Below are positions 38,512 through 52,198 of a stretch of 64,000 nucleotides of DNA, piece after piece. Position numbers and translations under genes: made by a program. The number at the start of each line of letters is the position of its first letter. The first letter of the stretch is position 1. This DNA is from Adineta steineri (Eukaryota; Rotifera; Eurotatoria; Adinetida; Adinetidae), in assembly GCA_905250115.1 (NCBI GenBank), contig CAJNOI010000018.1, forward strand, positions 310,001-374,000. The letters run 5' to 3'. Under the pieces are notes generated by a model that was not told where the DNA came from, did no database searches, and saw only the letters and a program-made list of their open reading frames with translations.

Positions 38512-38997
38512 GATAGAACTAAACTAGAATAGATAATGAATAAATGGCGCTCTCATTATTTTTTTTATAGAAAAATTTTAGAAAATCTTTTTTTGTGAAA
38601 AATATAGATATTTTAGTATTATTTACCTATTAATTATCTTTGTTTGTTATCTCCAAGAGTGAAAGAAAAACATTTAGAATGTAAATGTCTATAATTAGTA
38701 AATCCAGTCAGTTGATCTACTAGTGCCATTAAGATATGTTTTGTTGACATATATGATGCACTTGAATAGAATCTTTTCATTGGTGAAAAAATAAACCAAT
38801 GAAATAAAAGGAAAAAAAATTTTATTAGAAAAATAATAAAAATTCAATCAAATAATTTTTATTTTTATTTTTTTAGGTTTTTATTTAAAAATAAAAAATT
38901 TAGTTATTCATTGGATTGACTACAAATATGCAAACAAACAATAATCGATTGATTGATTGATTGATTGTATCATTTCAGAGAATTGTAACACTGGAGA
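38512..38997. promoter_or_regulatory. Divergent intergenic region between LIM-homeobox and septin genes
   Basis: 486 bp separate two start codons that point away from each other, so this interval must contain both promoters or a shared bidirectional one. A (GATT)n run of about four units lies near 38948-38966. I could not identify individual factor sites. Confidence 0.55.
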
Positions 38998-40668
38998 ATG
39001 ACTACAACGGCTGTTACTCGATCGCAACAAAAAGATACGAATGTAAGTTTATTAAAATCAATCAAGGGATTTTACTTAGTAAAACATTGCTTATTGTGAA
39101 GGTCGTATTTATGACAGAGAAAAAATCTTGAAATAATACGAGGTCATCTGTCTTTTTTCTTGAGTTAATACCGTCTTTCTATATAGCATTTAGTGTCCTA
39201 TAGAATCTCAGTTTATGAAGACGAATTATATTAATAACAATTGAAGAATTTTTGAAATGTATTTTAAATAGGGTGCTCAATTTTCAAGTTCAGAGACAAC
39301 AGCAAGCTTTGTTGGCTTCGCTAATTTACCCAATCAAGTCCATCGAAAAATTGCTAAACGTGGTTTTGAATTCACTCTTATGGTTGTTGGTATGTTCAAT
39401 CATTTTTTTAATTCACATCCATTAATATTTGTTCTTTTTTTTTTTCTTAGGTGAAAGTGGTCTTGGTAAAGCAACATTAATCAATAGTTTATTTTTAACA
39501 GATCTTTATCCCGAACGGCATATACTTACAGCTCAAGGTTTTTATTTCTTCTCATTCTATGTTCTATATAATATTTTTTTCTTTTGAAAATGAATAGAAA
39601 AAATTCGTCAAGCAGTTAAAATCGAAGCATCAACTGTTGAAATTGAAGAACGTGGTGTTAAAGTACGTTTAACCGTCGTTGATACACCTGGTTATGCCGA
39701 TAGTATAAATACAACGGATTGTTATAAATCAATATTAAACTATATTGATAATCAATTTGAACGTTATTTAAATGATGAAAGTGGTCTTAATCGTCGAAAT
39801 ATATCAGATAATCGTGTTCATTGTCTTTTCTATTTTATTTCACCATTTACTCGAGGGTTTGTTATAACAAAAAAAATCTATTTTTTTCAAATTAATTTTT
39901 TATTTTTCAATAGACTTAAACTATTAGATATTGAATGTATGAAAGCATTACATCATAAAGTTAATATTGTACCAATAATTGCTAAAGCAGATGCATTAAC
40001 ACCTGAAGAACTTGTTCAAATGAAACAAAATGTATGTGCAATAAAAAGGAATAACTTATAATCTATAGAAATATATTTTAGATACTTGAACAAATTCGTG
40101 AACATAATATCCAAGTTTATCAAATACCTGAATGTGATTCGGATGAAGATGATGAATTTAAAGAACAAAATCGTCTATTAAAAAATGCTGTACCATTTGC
40201 AGTTATATCTTCAACACAGACACTTGAAGTTAAAGGAAAAAAAGTTCGTGGTCGAATGTATCCATGGGGTTTAGTTGAAGTTGAAAATTCTGATCATTGT
40301 GATTTTATTAAACTTCGTACAATGCTTATGTAAATAATTTTCTTTCACAAAAAAAAACACTAGTTTATTTCTACTTATGGTTTTTATTTAGAACACATAT
40401 GCAAGACTTACAAGAAGTAACCCATGAAATTCATTATGAAAATTATCGTTCGGAAAAACTTCAACCAAGAAAACAATTACGTACAAATGAAAATGATTCT
40501 GATGAACAACAAAAAAAAATAATTAAAGAAAAAGATGATGAAGTAAATAATATTTAAACTATTTTTTTCTTATAAAAATTCTTTATTTTTTAGCTTCGTC
40601 GAATGCAAGATATGCTTGCTAAAATGCAAGGTCAATTAAATGAAAAACAACAATTAGTTACACCTTAG
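38998..40668 (+). CDS. Septin GTP-binding protein
   Basis: Eight exons (38998-39042, 39272-39389, 39451-39537, 39598-39856, 39914-40031, 40082-40329, 40392-40542, 40594-40668) join in frame to 366 residues. The G domain shows a P-loop [12 protein letters not shown] (about 55-66), G3 DTPGYAD and G4 AKAD. Septin-specific stretches include the polybasic [11 protein letters not shown] before the P-loop and [11 protein letters not shown] and [19 protein letters not shown] after the G domain. A short coiled coil ends the protein. Septins form GTP-dependent filaments at the cell cortex and division site. The P-loop has Ala where the Mg-binding Ser (GKST) is expected. AATAAA lies at 40783-40788. Confidence 0.93.
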
Positions 40669-40854
40669 ATCGACTATTTCCTATTTCTTTGTATATTTCT
40701 TTCTGTATTAATCATTAGTATTTGCAATGTTTGATCATATTATTCTTATTATGCATGTTTGTCTGATATTTACAACGAAAAAAATAAAACTTCAGGAAAT
40801 AAAATAAATTCGTTACTATAGAAAATTTTTTTTTTTTTTATTATTTTTATTCTC

Positions 40855-41166
40855 ATGACGAAGAATTATCGATTTTGTCCATTTGACATAATGATTTTCG
40901 GTACATTGACAATTGTTTGTTGGATAAGTACAAATGTGATTCTATATTGGACATCGAATATCTATCGTTCAATTCAATTATATGAATTAAGTTTTATGTT
41001 AATGAACGATAGAATGAACTATCTTTTATATCGACGTGCTAGAAGAAATATGCAAATTGATCGGCAACATTCTATACAACGAAATTTATTATTCTTTTCA
41101 CGACCTGACTTTTCCAATGAGGTTAATGTATATCATGATGTTTTACGCTGCCAGTCGACCTATTAA
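40855..41166 (+). CDS. Small single-pass membrane ORF, hypothetical
   Basis: A 103-residue single-exon ORF about 190 bp after the septin stop. One hydrophobic segment (IMIFGTLTIVCWISTNVILY) is followed by a charged, Arg-rich region. No family is recognised and no splice evidence supports it. It could be a chance ORF in septin-gene flanking sequence. Confidence 0.3.
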   Translation: MTKNYRFCPFDIMIFGTLTIVCWISTNVILYWTSNIYRSIQLYELSFMLMNDRMNYLLYRRARRNMQIDRQHSIQRNLLFFSRPDFSNEVNVYHDVLRCQSTY

Positions 41167-42303
41167 AAATAAAAGAAAGCAAAAAAAAAAAAAAAAGAAT
41201 TCCTATGAGTCATTGATAAACATATACAAATGTCTACTGTGCAATTTTTGCGTTCGTTCGTAGTTTATATACGTGAGAGATGATCATATAGAATTAACTC
41301 TGATTCCGGAACAATCACAAGAAAATCTTTCGCCTTTTACTAAAGATTTCTGTGTTTCGGAATAATTCAATGAGTCTTATAGACTAATTTTTTCTCGGCT
41401 CGTTTCGTACGGGCTTTCAAATAAATATAAAAAAGAAAAATCTTATCATACATATGACGAATGTACAGTCTATCATTAACCAATATTATCTAAATCAGAT
41501 ATATATGCATACATACATATAATAGTGTCTATCGTATGATTATAAATCAGATCATCGTATCTGTTTAATGTTTCGACAAAAAGTCAATGTTTTACAAAAC
41601 TAATTATAATACTATGAAATCATAAAGTTAAAGATATATGTACATGAAACAATCGTATTAAATATGTCCTTATCCTAATGCTATTGTCCATCTTTATATG
41701 TCATGGTTAATTAATTCAGTTCGTTCTTATCAACAACTGTTATATTGTCATTTAATTAGATTAGTGTATTAATCAAAATATGCTACTTAATAATTTGCTT
41801 TCTAGATAAATTAATGTTAGATCATCATACTCTGCATTATTAATTTCTATATATATATATACATTCAGGCGTCTGTCCTTGTATGAAGTGCCAACCTTTT
41901 GAGTAATTAAGCTGAGCTAAAACACCCTGGAGGCAAGTTCATCTTTAGAACTTTTCTAAGAGACATACTCAACATCAAGTAAAAGTTATTCTATCTATAC
42001 ACAATAGTAAAGATCAAACGTTATCTTTCGTTAAGACAAATCTTATCTTCGAAAAAAGTGAAATTCAATATTAAAAAAAGATAAGTTTTAATTTCGAATA
42101 TAAATTAATTTATATCAGTACATGTATATTTCTTTTGTAATATGAAGAGAGAGAAAAGAAACAAATGGATAGAAGTAAGGCACACTACATGATATTTATT
42201 AAAATCATCTATACATATATAAAATGTCACTGTGTCTCTTTTTTTTTTGTCGATAACAAAATATGAAGATTAATAGACAAAAAAAAATATGTCAAACAAG
42301 TTA
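41167..42303. other. 1.1-kb noncoding interval
   Basis: 3' flanks of the small ORF and the CRK-like gene. I see no exon. Confidence 0.5.
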
Positions 42304-43234
<931 letters not shown>

Positions 43235-46200
43235 ATAGAAAGGTGTTGAGCTGTTTTATTGCTTGATCAATGTTGACAAAAGTAGGGATGATTAATTTTC
43301 ACGACGGGTGGGTAAATAAAGCAAAGTGCTTGGGTGGTGGTAACGATAGTAATAAAACCAAATCGACAGAAAGAGAAAATAGGACAGAGACAAAAAGAAA
43401 GAGAGAAGGAAAAAAACGGCTATCGGTAGCCAGGATGGAGATGACGTGATCTCACAGGTCACCATCCTCTCTTTCTCTATTTTCTCTCTCGATTAATCGT
43501 TCTCTAAGCCGCTTCACACAAAAATAAATCTGCTACTCGTTCTTCATCTTTACTTTCTTTTTTTCTTTCCTCAACGGACAAGAGTTAATCAATATATAGT
43601 ATAAGATTAATATAAACGAAAAGAAAAACGGAATAAAAGGAGAAGCACAGCTATGATAGATAACGCAGTGCTTATCGTAATGACATATGTACATTTTATT
43701 TCTATTATAATAGAACAGTCTTTTTGTTTTATAATTGAAAATTGTGTCATTCATTGAAACATACACAACTGTTCCTATTGTTTTATAAATAGAGCGAGAC
43801 ACAATGTGCAATAGCTTCGATCATGTTGTAATCGAGTACATACGGTCAAGTCTCTCTTATTTTTTTTTCTTTATTTATTCCCAATCGAGTCGTTCTTTGA
43901 CTAGACAGAGAAGAGAAAAATGGGTGGAGAAATTATATACAAGTGTGTACGTGGATGAGCGATAATCGTGATGGTTTTTTGTTATTTATTGTTATTCGAA
44001 CGAGTAGATGGATGACTTGCTTCACTGCTCAACGGACTCATAACATATATGCATTAAGCAAAAAGATCATGATGTAATAACAAATCGTACATATATATAT
44101 ACATATCCAGATGTTGCCTATAATGCTGAACAACAGCAAGAGATGATCATCTCCTCCTATTGTATCTTTTGTTCTCATGTATTTATATACAAAAAAATCT
44201 GTGTATACACACATGCTGACACATGCTAGTAAAAGATTGATGAAATGTCGTTTTGAACATTATAATGATGACAAGTCATGGTAGTCTGTCAATCAATTAT
44301 TATTATAAGAAGTACTTTAAGTTCATCGCTATCAAGGCTAGACATGTATAAGTTTACTGATAAACAGACAATAGGTGATAGAATACAGACTTTTTATGTT
44401 AATAATCTTCTCAGAACATATATATATTCCTTGATCCTTGACGAAGCTAAATAAGCATAATTTATCTTTACCCGAGGATATTCTAGTACAATGTTCATCG
44501 TATACTTTTCTTTTTCTCTTTGTTCTATGTTTGCTGTATCGGGTGATCTAAGATGATCGACAGTAACAGATTTGTTTGATCGACCGGTAAATGACTTTAC
44601 AAAAGAACAGTTCATTAGCATTGTATACAATATCTACAAGAGTATTGATAAGTATAAATGGCCTTTTAAATGCAATTAGAGTAGCCATACTATTTGGCTT
44701 CGACTTTTCAAAGAATATATTCAGGTCATTATCTACTTGATATGTCGAGTGAAATGAAAACAAAACACTTAGTTAAATTAAATTACTCAAGTAATAAAAG
44801 CAATAACAAAAACAAAAACAATCTTTCTTAGACAAATGTACTTACGTATATAATTGATCTGTATAAATAATGTAAAGATAAATGGCTAATGAAACCTTAT
44901 TATTATTATTATTCAAATTAATGTATATTTTCATTATTTGGTATTAAGAATATTACAAAGATTCATCATAATTTTATTCGTATTTATACACAACAGATCT
45001 ATCTAACCCATATCTGAACTATCGCACAATGAAGCTTTATATATGATCGCCTGTGGTAAAGTTATCTTACTGAATGTTTCTATTTTTATCTATACTAAGA
45101 ATGTGAATGTATCATATTCTTAAGATTTGAATATTTTATCAATTAGTTTAACATCTTTGTATTATAAACGTTAGTTTATTCAGTAGAATGTGATCTCCGT
45201 CACTTTGATCAATTATATTCACATAAATATGTTTTCTTTCGTATGTAGACAGAAAACATATGGAAGTAAATATAAAGCAGTTGAACAGATGTGTTTTGTT
45301 CTTATTTCTTCACTTTGAAATAATTGTAATGCCTACTTGATTCTTAATGTTCTTTTCATCATCAATAAAAGATAATTGTTAAAAAACAATTAAAATGTAC
45401 TTTCCGTTTTTATTCTTCTTGGATAGAAGGTTACACATAATATATCATCTGCACTGTCTAGCTTTTATTTCAACTAATTATTTCATGACATGATGCTCTT
45501 CGTTGGACCGATCAAGACAAAATAGCTTTATTTTCTTTGCTGATACATTACTTGCTTATATTGGTTGTCGTTGCCCAAGTTTTCTGTATCTGTATAGTGA
45601 ACACCTTTTGGATTTTTAAAAGTCTCTACTATATAGAGCTTCAGTTTCATCAAAGATAGATTCATTGAACCGGAAACTATTTACTATGTAGATGTATTCA
45701 CTATGGAGAGAGGTTACTGTATAATGTACTTATCATTTTCCATTGTAATTCGAATTAGCATAATCAGATTAGACAGTTAAGTCTAATAGACAGTATAGAA
45801 CAGTTCACTTGAAAATAAGCAACGGTATACTTTAAAAATATTTTTCTGACAAGCTTTGTCTAGCACATTCACCATGTATTCTTATTATAAACAACAGTAC
45901 GAAGAGTGAATGGTCCTACTATTACATATATAACTATTGTTGCTATATTCCTTAAATTTGTATTTCTTACGTTTACGTAATCGTTTTTCATTTTTACCAT
46001 ATGAGCTATTATTGTCATTGTTATTTGTATAGTTTCTTTGTTCTTGAGATCGTTTATTATCTTTCCATTGTTGTATTACTTCCTATGCATTATGTACGAT
46101 CCATGCAAGTTCATCTACATAAGGTGATTTGAAAATTTCGATACAGATGTATCAAATTTACAAAATTTTAATTTAGAACAAATGTTCAGCATACAATAAG

Positions 46201-47096
46201 TTATATTTATAAATGGAATACATATTATTTTGAGTTATATCAAATCCTATAAGATGATTCAATGATAAAGTAATCATTTTACTTTTTTGAAAAAAAAATG
46301 GAAAGTAGACAGCCAAACTTAAATTAATCAGATTTCGTTCTATCATTATCTATGTTTCTTTTATTCATCAATCTTTACCTGTCATCAAAAAATTTCATAG
46401 TATTATCTTGATCGGATGCATATGTTCATTCAAGTATATTATAAACAAAAAAAAATCTTTCCAATTACCCAGGCTTAAAACGAATTAGATTCATATTGCA
46501 TATTATTATTATTCTTCTTTCTTTGTCTTATTCAGCACTTCACTAAGATTAAATATGACCTTCAAATGAAAAACTATTATTGTTGTTTAGCCATGATTAA
46601 TTGTATGTACAAGTATCTATCATTTTCTTAGGAAATATTTTCTGTAAATAAATCGACTATTTAAGTAGTATAAAATATTCATGAGATAGGAGACCTTGAT
46701 CACTTTTTAAATTGTATTTTCAAAAAAAAACTTTGTATATGAAACTATGAATTATACTCAGTACTTATATCATACAAATGAACAACGTAATTATCCTCAT
46801 CTGATCATCTATTGAGTATCACGGATGAATGAATCTATACATGAAAATATACTATTATAAATCATTGAGAGAAATTATTCTTATTTTATTGTCAATGGAT
46901 TATGAGCGTGCTTATTCACAATAATAGCACATCAATGCAAATAAGATAAGCCAATAGAATTATTGTATTTATTTCTTTGTTACTTTAGGTAAACTATGGA
47001 ATGGAAAGAAAAAAAAACTAATAAGTCAATAGGTCAGGCTTGTAGTGTATGCTTGTTTGATTGATTACACGTGTCCGACGTATTTATATTCAGATA
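43235..47096. other. 3.9-kb noncoding tract upstream of PBX
   Basis: No complete gene is supported. The only coding-like island is at about 45965-46130 on the minus strand. The tract lies between the divergent CRK-like and PBX genes and probably holds regulatory DNA of the latter. Confidence 0.5.
45965..46130 (-). pseudogene. Coding-like fragment, possible relic or lone exon
   Basis: On the minus strand a frame reads SPYVDELAWIVHNA, one TAG, then EVIQQWKDNKRSQEQRNY and an Asn-rich stretch leading to GKNEKRLRKR. The residue composition looks like protein rather than random AT-rich sequence. The TAG could be the end of an intron (CATAATGCATAG, then GAA), and GTAAGAAA follows the Lys/Arg end like a splice donor. 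No neighbouring exons were found. It may be a decayed gene piece or one exon of an unrecognised gene. I cannot name the family. Confidence 0.35.
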
Positions 47097-48784
47097 ATGG
47101 ATGGTCAAGATCCAGGTTATGGTCAAGGTGTACCACCTTCACTACCATCCCATTATAGTCCAATGATGCCGTTGGGAGCTCCACCACTACCACCACCATT
47201 GGCCTTGTCATCATCGGATGTAAAATATAATCTCTATGATACAGGAATTAACGAAAATAAACCATTTAATGATGTAAATGGAATGCTTCAACAAATCATG
47301 TCAATTGTTGATCAAAGTCTTGATGAAGCACAAGCAAGGTTTGTAAAAAAATACAAAAAAAAAAGAAGCTATTTATTTTGTTTATTCTTTTTTCTAGAAA
47401 ACATGCATTTAATCAAAGTCGACTTAAACCCGCTTTTTTTCAAGTACTTTGTGAAATCAAAGAGAAAACAGGTTTGATTGAAAGATTTTATTTATATATA
47501 CATATATATTTTTAAATTAATTTATAATATATAGCAATTAATATTCGAAATTTACCAGAAGATGAACCACCTGATTCACAATTAATGCGACTTGATAATA
47601 TGTTAATTGCTGAAGGTATTGCTGGACCAGAAAGAACAGGTGGATCATCATCATCAGCTGCAAGTGCCAATGCAGCTGCCAGTATTAATGATGATTCAGC
47701 ACTTGAACACGGTGATTATCGTGCAAAATTATCACAAATTCGACAACTTTATCATAGTGAACTTGAAAAATATGTATGATAGATAAAAATTTAATTAATA
47801 ACTAATATATTTTATTATATAAAATAGGAACAAGCATGTAATGATTTTACCAGTCATGTTATTAATCTATTACGAGAACAAAGTCGTGCACGACCTATTT
47901 CACCACGAGAAATTGATCGAATGGTGATGATTATTCGAAAAAAATTTTCATCTATACAATTACAACTTAAACAAAGTACATGTGAAGCTGTTATGATACT
48001 TCGTTCACGATTTCTTGATGCTAGGTAATGCGTTTTAAAATAAAATATTGCACACACATATATATTATCATTTATTTTTTATTAGACGAAAACGTCGTAA
48101 TTTTAGTAAAACAGCTACTGAAGTTCTCAATGAATATTTCTATTCACATCTATCAAATCCATATCCAAGTGAAGAAGCTAAAGAAGAACTTGCGAGAAAA
48201 TGCAGTATTAGTGTATCACAAGTAAGAAATGAAAATAATCGAAGAAAAAAAGATTTAACCTTGTTATATTATTTTCAACAATCGGTCTTTTTTTTCAATT
48301 TGATTATCTCGATATATTTGAGAAGATTGATTTGTTTGAAAGTGACAATCAGCTGAATCTATGATAAGACCTTGTAGAAGTCATATTTATGAGCAATGTC
48401 TACTAATATTAGACAGACACGAGGTTAAAGAAAAATTAGTCTTATCTAAACGTTCTCTGTGAATGGCGATAACATGGAGTCGATGAGTTTGGAAAAAGAT
48501 TTTTCGCAATTTATGTACTTTTTCTTTGTAGGTTAGTAATTGGTTTGGTAATAAACGTATTCGATATAAGAAAAATATTGGTAAAGCTCAAGAAGAAGCT
48601 AATTTATATGCATCCAAATTAGCTAATCAAGCCGCACAGGGTGTTGGTAATATGCGTCGAGATAGTGACAGTCCTCAACAAGGTAAAATATAACTAAAAT
48701 CTTTTTACTAGTTCCATAATAATAATTTTTTTCGTTTATCTAGATAAACCTGCACGTAAAGTTCGTTCTCGAGTCAAGAAATAA
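47097..48784 (+). CDS. PBX: PBX/extradenticle TALE homeobox protein
   Basis: Seven exons (47097-47338, 47398-47471, 47535-47773, 47828-48024, 48086-48221, 48532-48682, 48744-48784) join in frame to 359 residues, like Drosophila Extradenticle. The PBC domain runs from [20 protein letters not shown] through LFCEIKEKT-type sequence (here VLCEIKEKT) and [20 protein letters not shown] to [18 protein letters not shown]. The TALE homeodomain starts [19 protein letters not shown], has the three-residue loop SNPYP, and ends [15 protein letters not shown]. It is a nuclear cofactor of Hox proteins and MEIS. I chose the ATG at 47097, next to a consensus splice acceptor (ATTCAG), so a 5' UTR intron is likely. 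AATAAA lies at 49314-49319. Confidence 0.96.
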
Positions 48785-50534
48785 AGATTTAATTTGAACA
48801 AAACTAAAAAAAAACAACAAGTCAAAGAAACATATTGGATATGTATTTTATATGTGCAATTTTCAATGTGTATTCATACGCGCATGTTTCGTCTTTCTTT
48901 TGAATCTCGTCATCTATCTGTTAAAATTAAACAATGAAATAATGTGTGTTTTGTTTTTGTCTCATTTCTATACCGTATAAACTGATTTTTTCCCATTGTT
49001 TTGTCTATTCATTGTTACATTTTACTCGACATTAGTTTTTTGTTTGTAAATGTATGCGTGTATTTCACTTGTATTATTTGTTTTTTTTAAATGATTGTCG
49101 AATATTCAATTTTTTTGTTCACGTCATCGTTTTCTCTTTTCGTCTTTTTCTTTGTTCATCTAGTATTTTACTTTTTGGTCTCATCGAGTTATTTTTGAGT
49201 GTGTAGTGCTTTTTTTTCATTAGCAGATCATACATTTGTACAGTTTAGTAGTCGTTTATTCTTTCCTTACGCATATACTTCTATTGCCGTCTGACATTTT
49301 TCGAACAAAACCAAATAAATGTTTTTTTCTACAATATAGAGCAATGAAATATTAATATATAGTTTTATTGTTGAAAAAAAAATAGAAGACTTGTAAAATC
49401 TATGTTACATTTCTTTAATTTTCTCTAACTTAGAACAAATAAAATATATATATATATTGATCGTTAAAGTTCTACTACATCTTTATGAAATATTTCATAA
49501 AACCGAAGGTACGCAAGACAATTGTGCAAATGAACATTTTGGAATTTTGAGTATATCCAGATTTGACGGTGTGTATAAAAATAAATGATGTCGAGTTCAA
49601 CAGATTTTCATTCAGTTAATATTGCTATGATAAAGAATTGACATTTCCCAGTTATCTCAAAATATAATACGACAAATTTTATCAGTCTGTTAAAAGAAAA
49701 TAGACTACTCTATACGGTATAAAAAAATTAATTTTTCTTAAAATCGATTTATTAATCATATTCTGAGTGTGAATATATTTCTTATGACTTAAGAAATAAT
49801 ATATTCACTAATGCGTCAAAAGAGGATTTGCTATATGAAAGAAAGCGTATAAATAATTGAGTATTTAAATGGTTTCAAATACATAATCAAGGTCATATTT
49901 ATCAATTTCTTGCATCGATTAGTCCGATAACTAAGAGAGAAAATCAAGAAACCATTAAAAAATCTTCTGCTTCCTTTGAATCAAAATATACACATTTGTC
50001 ATTAAAATAATCCTTCAAGAACTTTTTTCTATCTCATTTGAATATGTTCGATAATGTAAATCTATCAATTGATATTTTTATTCAATTCAGTAGTCGTTAT
50101 CTATATTTCATAAAGTATTATCGTCTAGGAGGAAATCGCTGATTCTGAGGTATTACAACCAGCTGGAGTCGCTCGAAATAACTTAGAATCCATCGAATCA
50201 CATAAAGTCATTGGAATCTTAGCAAAAAAAGATAATTTCAAGAAATCAACATCGCTAAGGAACATGCATTTGATTTTAGGCAGTAGAATCTTTTAGAATC
50301 ACTGGATGGATGCATAATAGTACCAATCAAAGATAAGATGAGCATCATTAATTGAAAGTATTTATTTAAGAAGCACTCTTCTTTGATGATTTATTGGAAT
50401 CTAATTGAGTACAATTGAATAGGTCTGTTTTATTTTCACCGGGCTTATTTAAATAACTAATAATTGTCTATATTTAATCAAGTCTATCTATGGACGACAC
50501 GAAGAAATAAACATATAGAAATGTTACAAATAAA
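48785..50534. other. 1.75-kb noncoding interval, PBX 3' UTR and spacer
   Basis: The first 500 bp are T-rich and end at AATAAA (49314-49319), consistent with the PBX 3' UTR. The rest up to the MscL gene has no exon that I can support. Confidence 0.55.
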
Positions 50535-51064
50535 TTACAATTGATCAGGCATTAATTGCATAGACGATTGGTGAGCTAATAAATCTCGAATTTCACGTAA
50601 AATTTTAACTTCTTCACTTGCTTCCAAACCAGCAGCCGTCTTCATTTTTTCCTTCTTTTTAGCTGCTACTTTATAGAGTTGATTAATACCTTTCATAACA
50701 CAAAAAAGTGCCATTGCTACAATTAATAAAGTAATAACTGATTGAATAAATTTTCCATAACGAATAACAACCGGTGGTTGATCTTTATAAACAAAATTCT
50801 TCATCTTAATCGTTAAATTAGCAAAATCGACACCACCCAAAACTAACCCCAATGGAGGTGTGATAATATCATCAACAATTGATTGAATGACATTAGTAAA
50901 AGCAGTACCAATAACAATACCAATAGCTAAATCCAATATATTACCTCGAGTAGCAAATCTATGCATAACAAGAGAATTGAAAATAAACAAAATATCAGAT
51001 TTTCAAATACATACGCTTTGAAATCTTTACAAAAATTGAAACAACATTGTTTTGCACGTGCCAT
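50535..51064 (-). CDS. mscL: MscL-type large-conductance mechanosensitive channel
   Basis: Two minus-strand exons (51064-51015 and 50958-50535) with a 56-nt GT-AG intron join in frame to 157 residues. Bacterial MscL is about 136. TM1 shows the family signature: FATRGNILDLAIGIVIGTAF, then DDIITPPLGLVLGGVDF. TM2 begins IRYGKFIQSVITLLIVAMAL, and the C-terminal helix ends in EEVKILREIRDLL, the conserved cytoplasmic bundle. It should form a pentameric pore opened by membrane tension, releasing solutes in hypo-osmotic shock. The N-terminus is extended and Cys-rich (QCCFNFC). MscL is known from bacteria, archaea and some fungi and protists but not as a normal animal gene. The intron and surrounding animal genes indicate a domesticated transferred gene. 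Confidence 0.95.
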
Positions 51065-52198
51065 ATTATCCTAAACGAATTACTGCTCTTCTAAAACTCT
51101 TTATAATATAACCTATAAAAATGAGATAGAATAAACATAGCAAAAAAATAACCAGAAAAATTAAGTACGTCTCTCTCTCAGGAATGTCTTATTATATTGT
51201 TTATTTTTCTTTCTGTTCAATAGGATTTATACTAATAAATAACATACGGGGGCGTACAATTAATCTCCACGGAATTGGTAATGACATAGAAATAATCGTT
51301 TTTCATCCTTTTCGGCATAGATATTGACATCTTACCCGTGAGAAACCTCCGCCTGAAATGTATATACATATATAGTTGTATATCTTTCTTATGCACGAAG
51401 CACACTTAACTACCGATTAATATTACGAAAAAATGGGAGAACATCTATCGCGTGTGACAGTCGTCATAACAAATACCATTTCTCTTTTAAAGATTTCCTA
51501 ATACCACATATCGAGATAAATTATATACTATCGTGTATGACAACAAATATGTTATGAATACAAAATCAAAATTGAGTATGATAACTTTTCTTCTATTTCT
51601 AGTCTATCAAAAAAACATTATTAATAATAATATAATCAAATTTGTCTTATTTTTAGCATATGCAAATGAGATATTTGCGTTACACAAAAGAATTCATAAC
51701 TTCTCTTTTGCAGTCAATTACTAAATCAATCAATAGCTCGATCGTGTAAATCAAAACGGAAATTTTTCTTTGTAATGCAAAGAATTGTATGTTAAATTTC
51801 TTTTCGCGAAAGAAAAAATCTTAAAAATAATAAACGCTTCGATTGCTAACTCGATTTGATAGATTAGAAGTATTACTAATTGAATTAACAAAAAAAAGAG
51901 TTCTTATAATTCTGTGAAATAAACTTTAATACAACTAATAGCTATATATTATCTATCACTATGGAATTTGCAGCAACTTCTATTTTGTAGAAAAACAAAG
52001 ATCATAAAAATTTTCTGAGACTTAATTACATCCTTATGGCAAAGAAAGATATTATCAAGATACAACTCGAACTATGTTTATTATACAAAAGATTGTAAAC
52101 ACGATAAAGTTTTACATCAAAATCTAATCATGTAAAACGATTTTTTTTAATTTAACAGAAAAAAAATTGAAGTCAATAGATAAATTTACAAATAATAA
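51065..52198. other. 1.1-kb noncoding interval
   Basis: 5' flank of the MscL gene and 3' flank of the oxygenase gene. I see no supported exon. Confidence 0.5.

Noticed and set aside
44394-44763. Two overlapping minus-strand ORFs in the PBX upstream tract
   Set aside because: Composition is that of random AT-rich sequence, with no splice context or recognisable motif.
50110-50300. Recurrent GAATC words upstream of the MscL gene
   Set aside because: Spacing is irregular and there is no consistent unit; not a tandem repeat.
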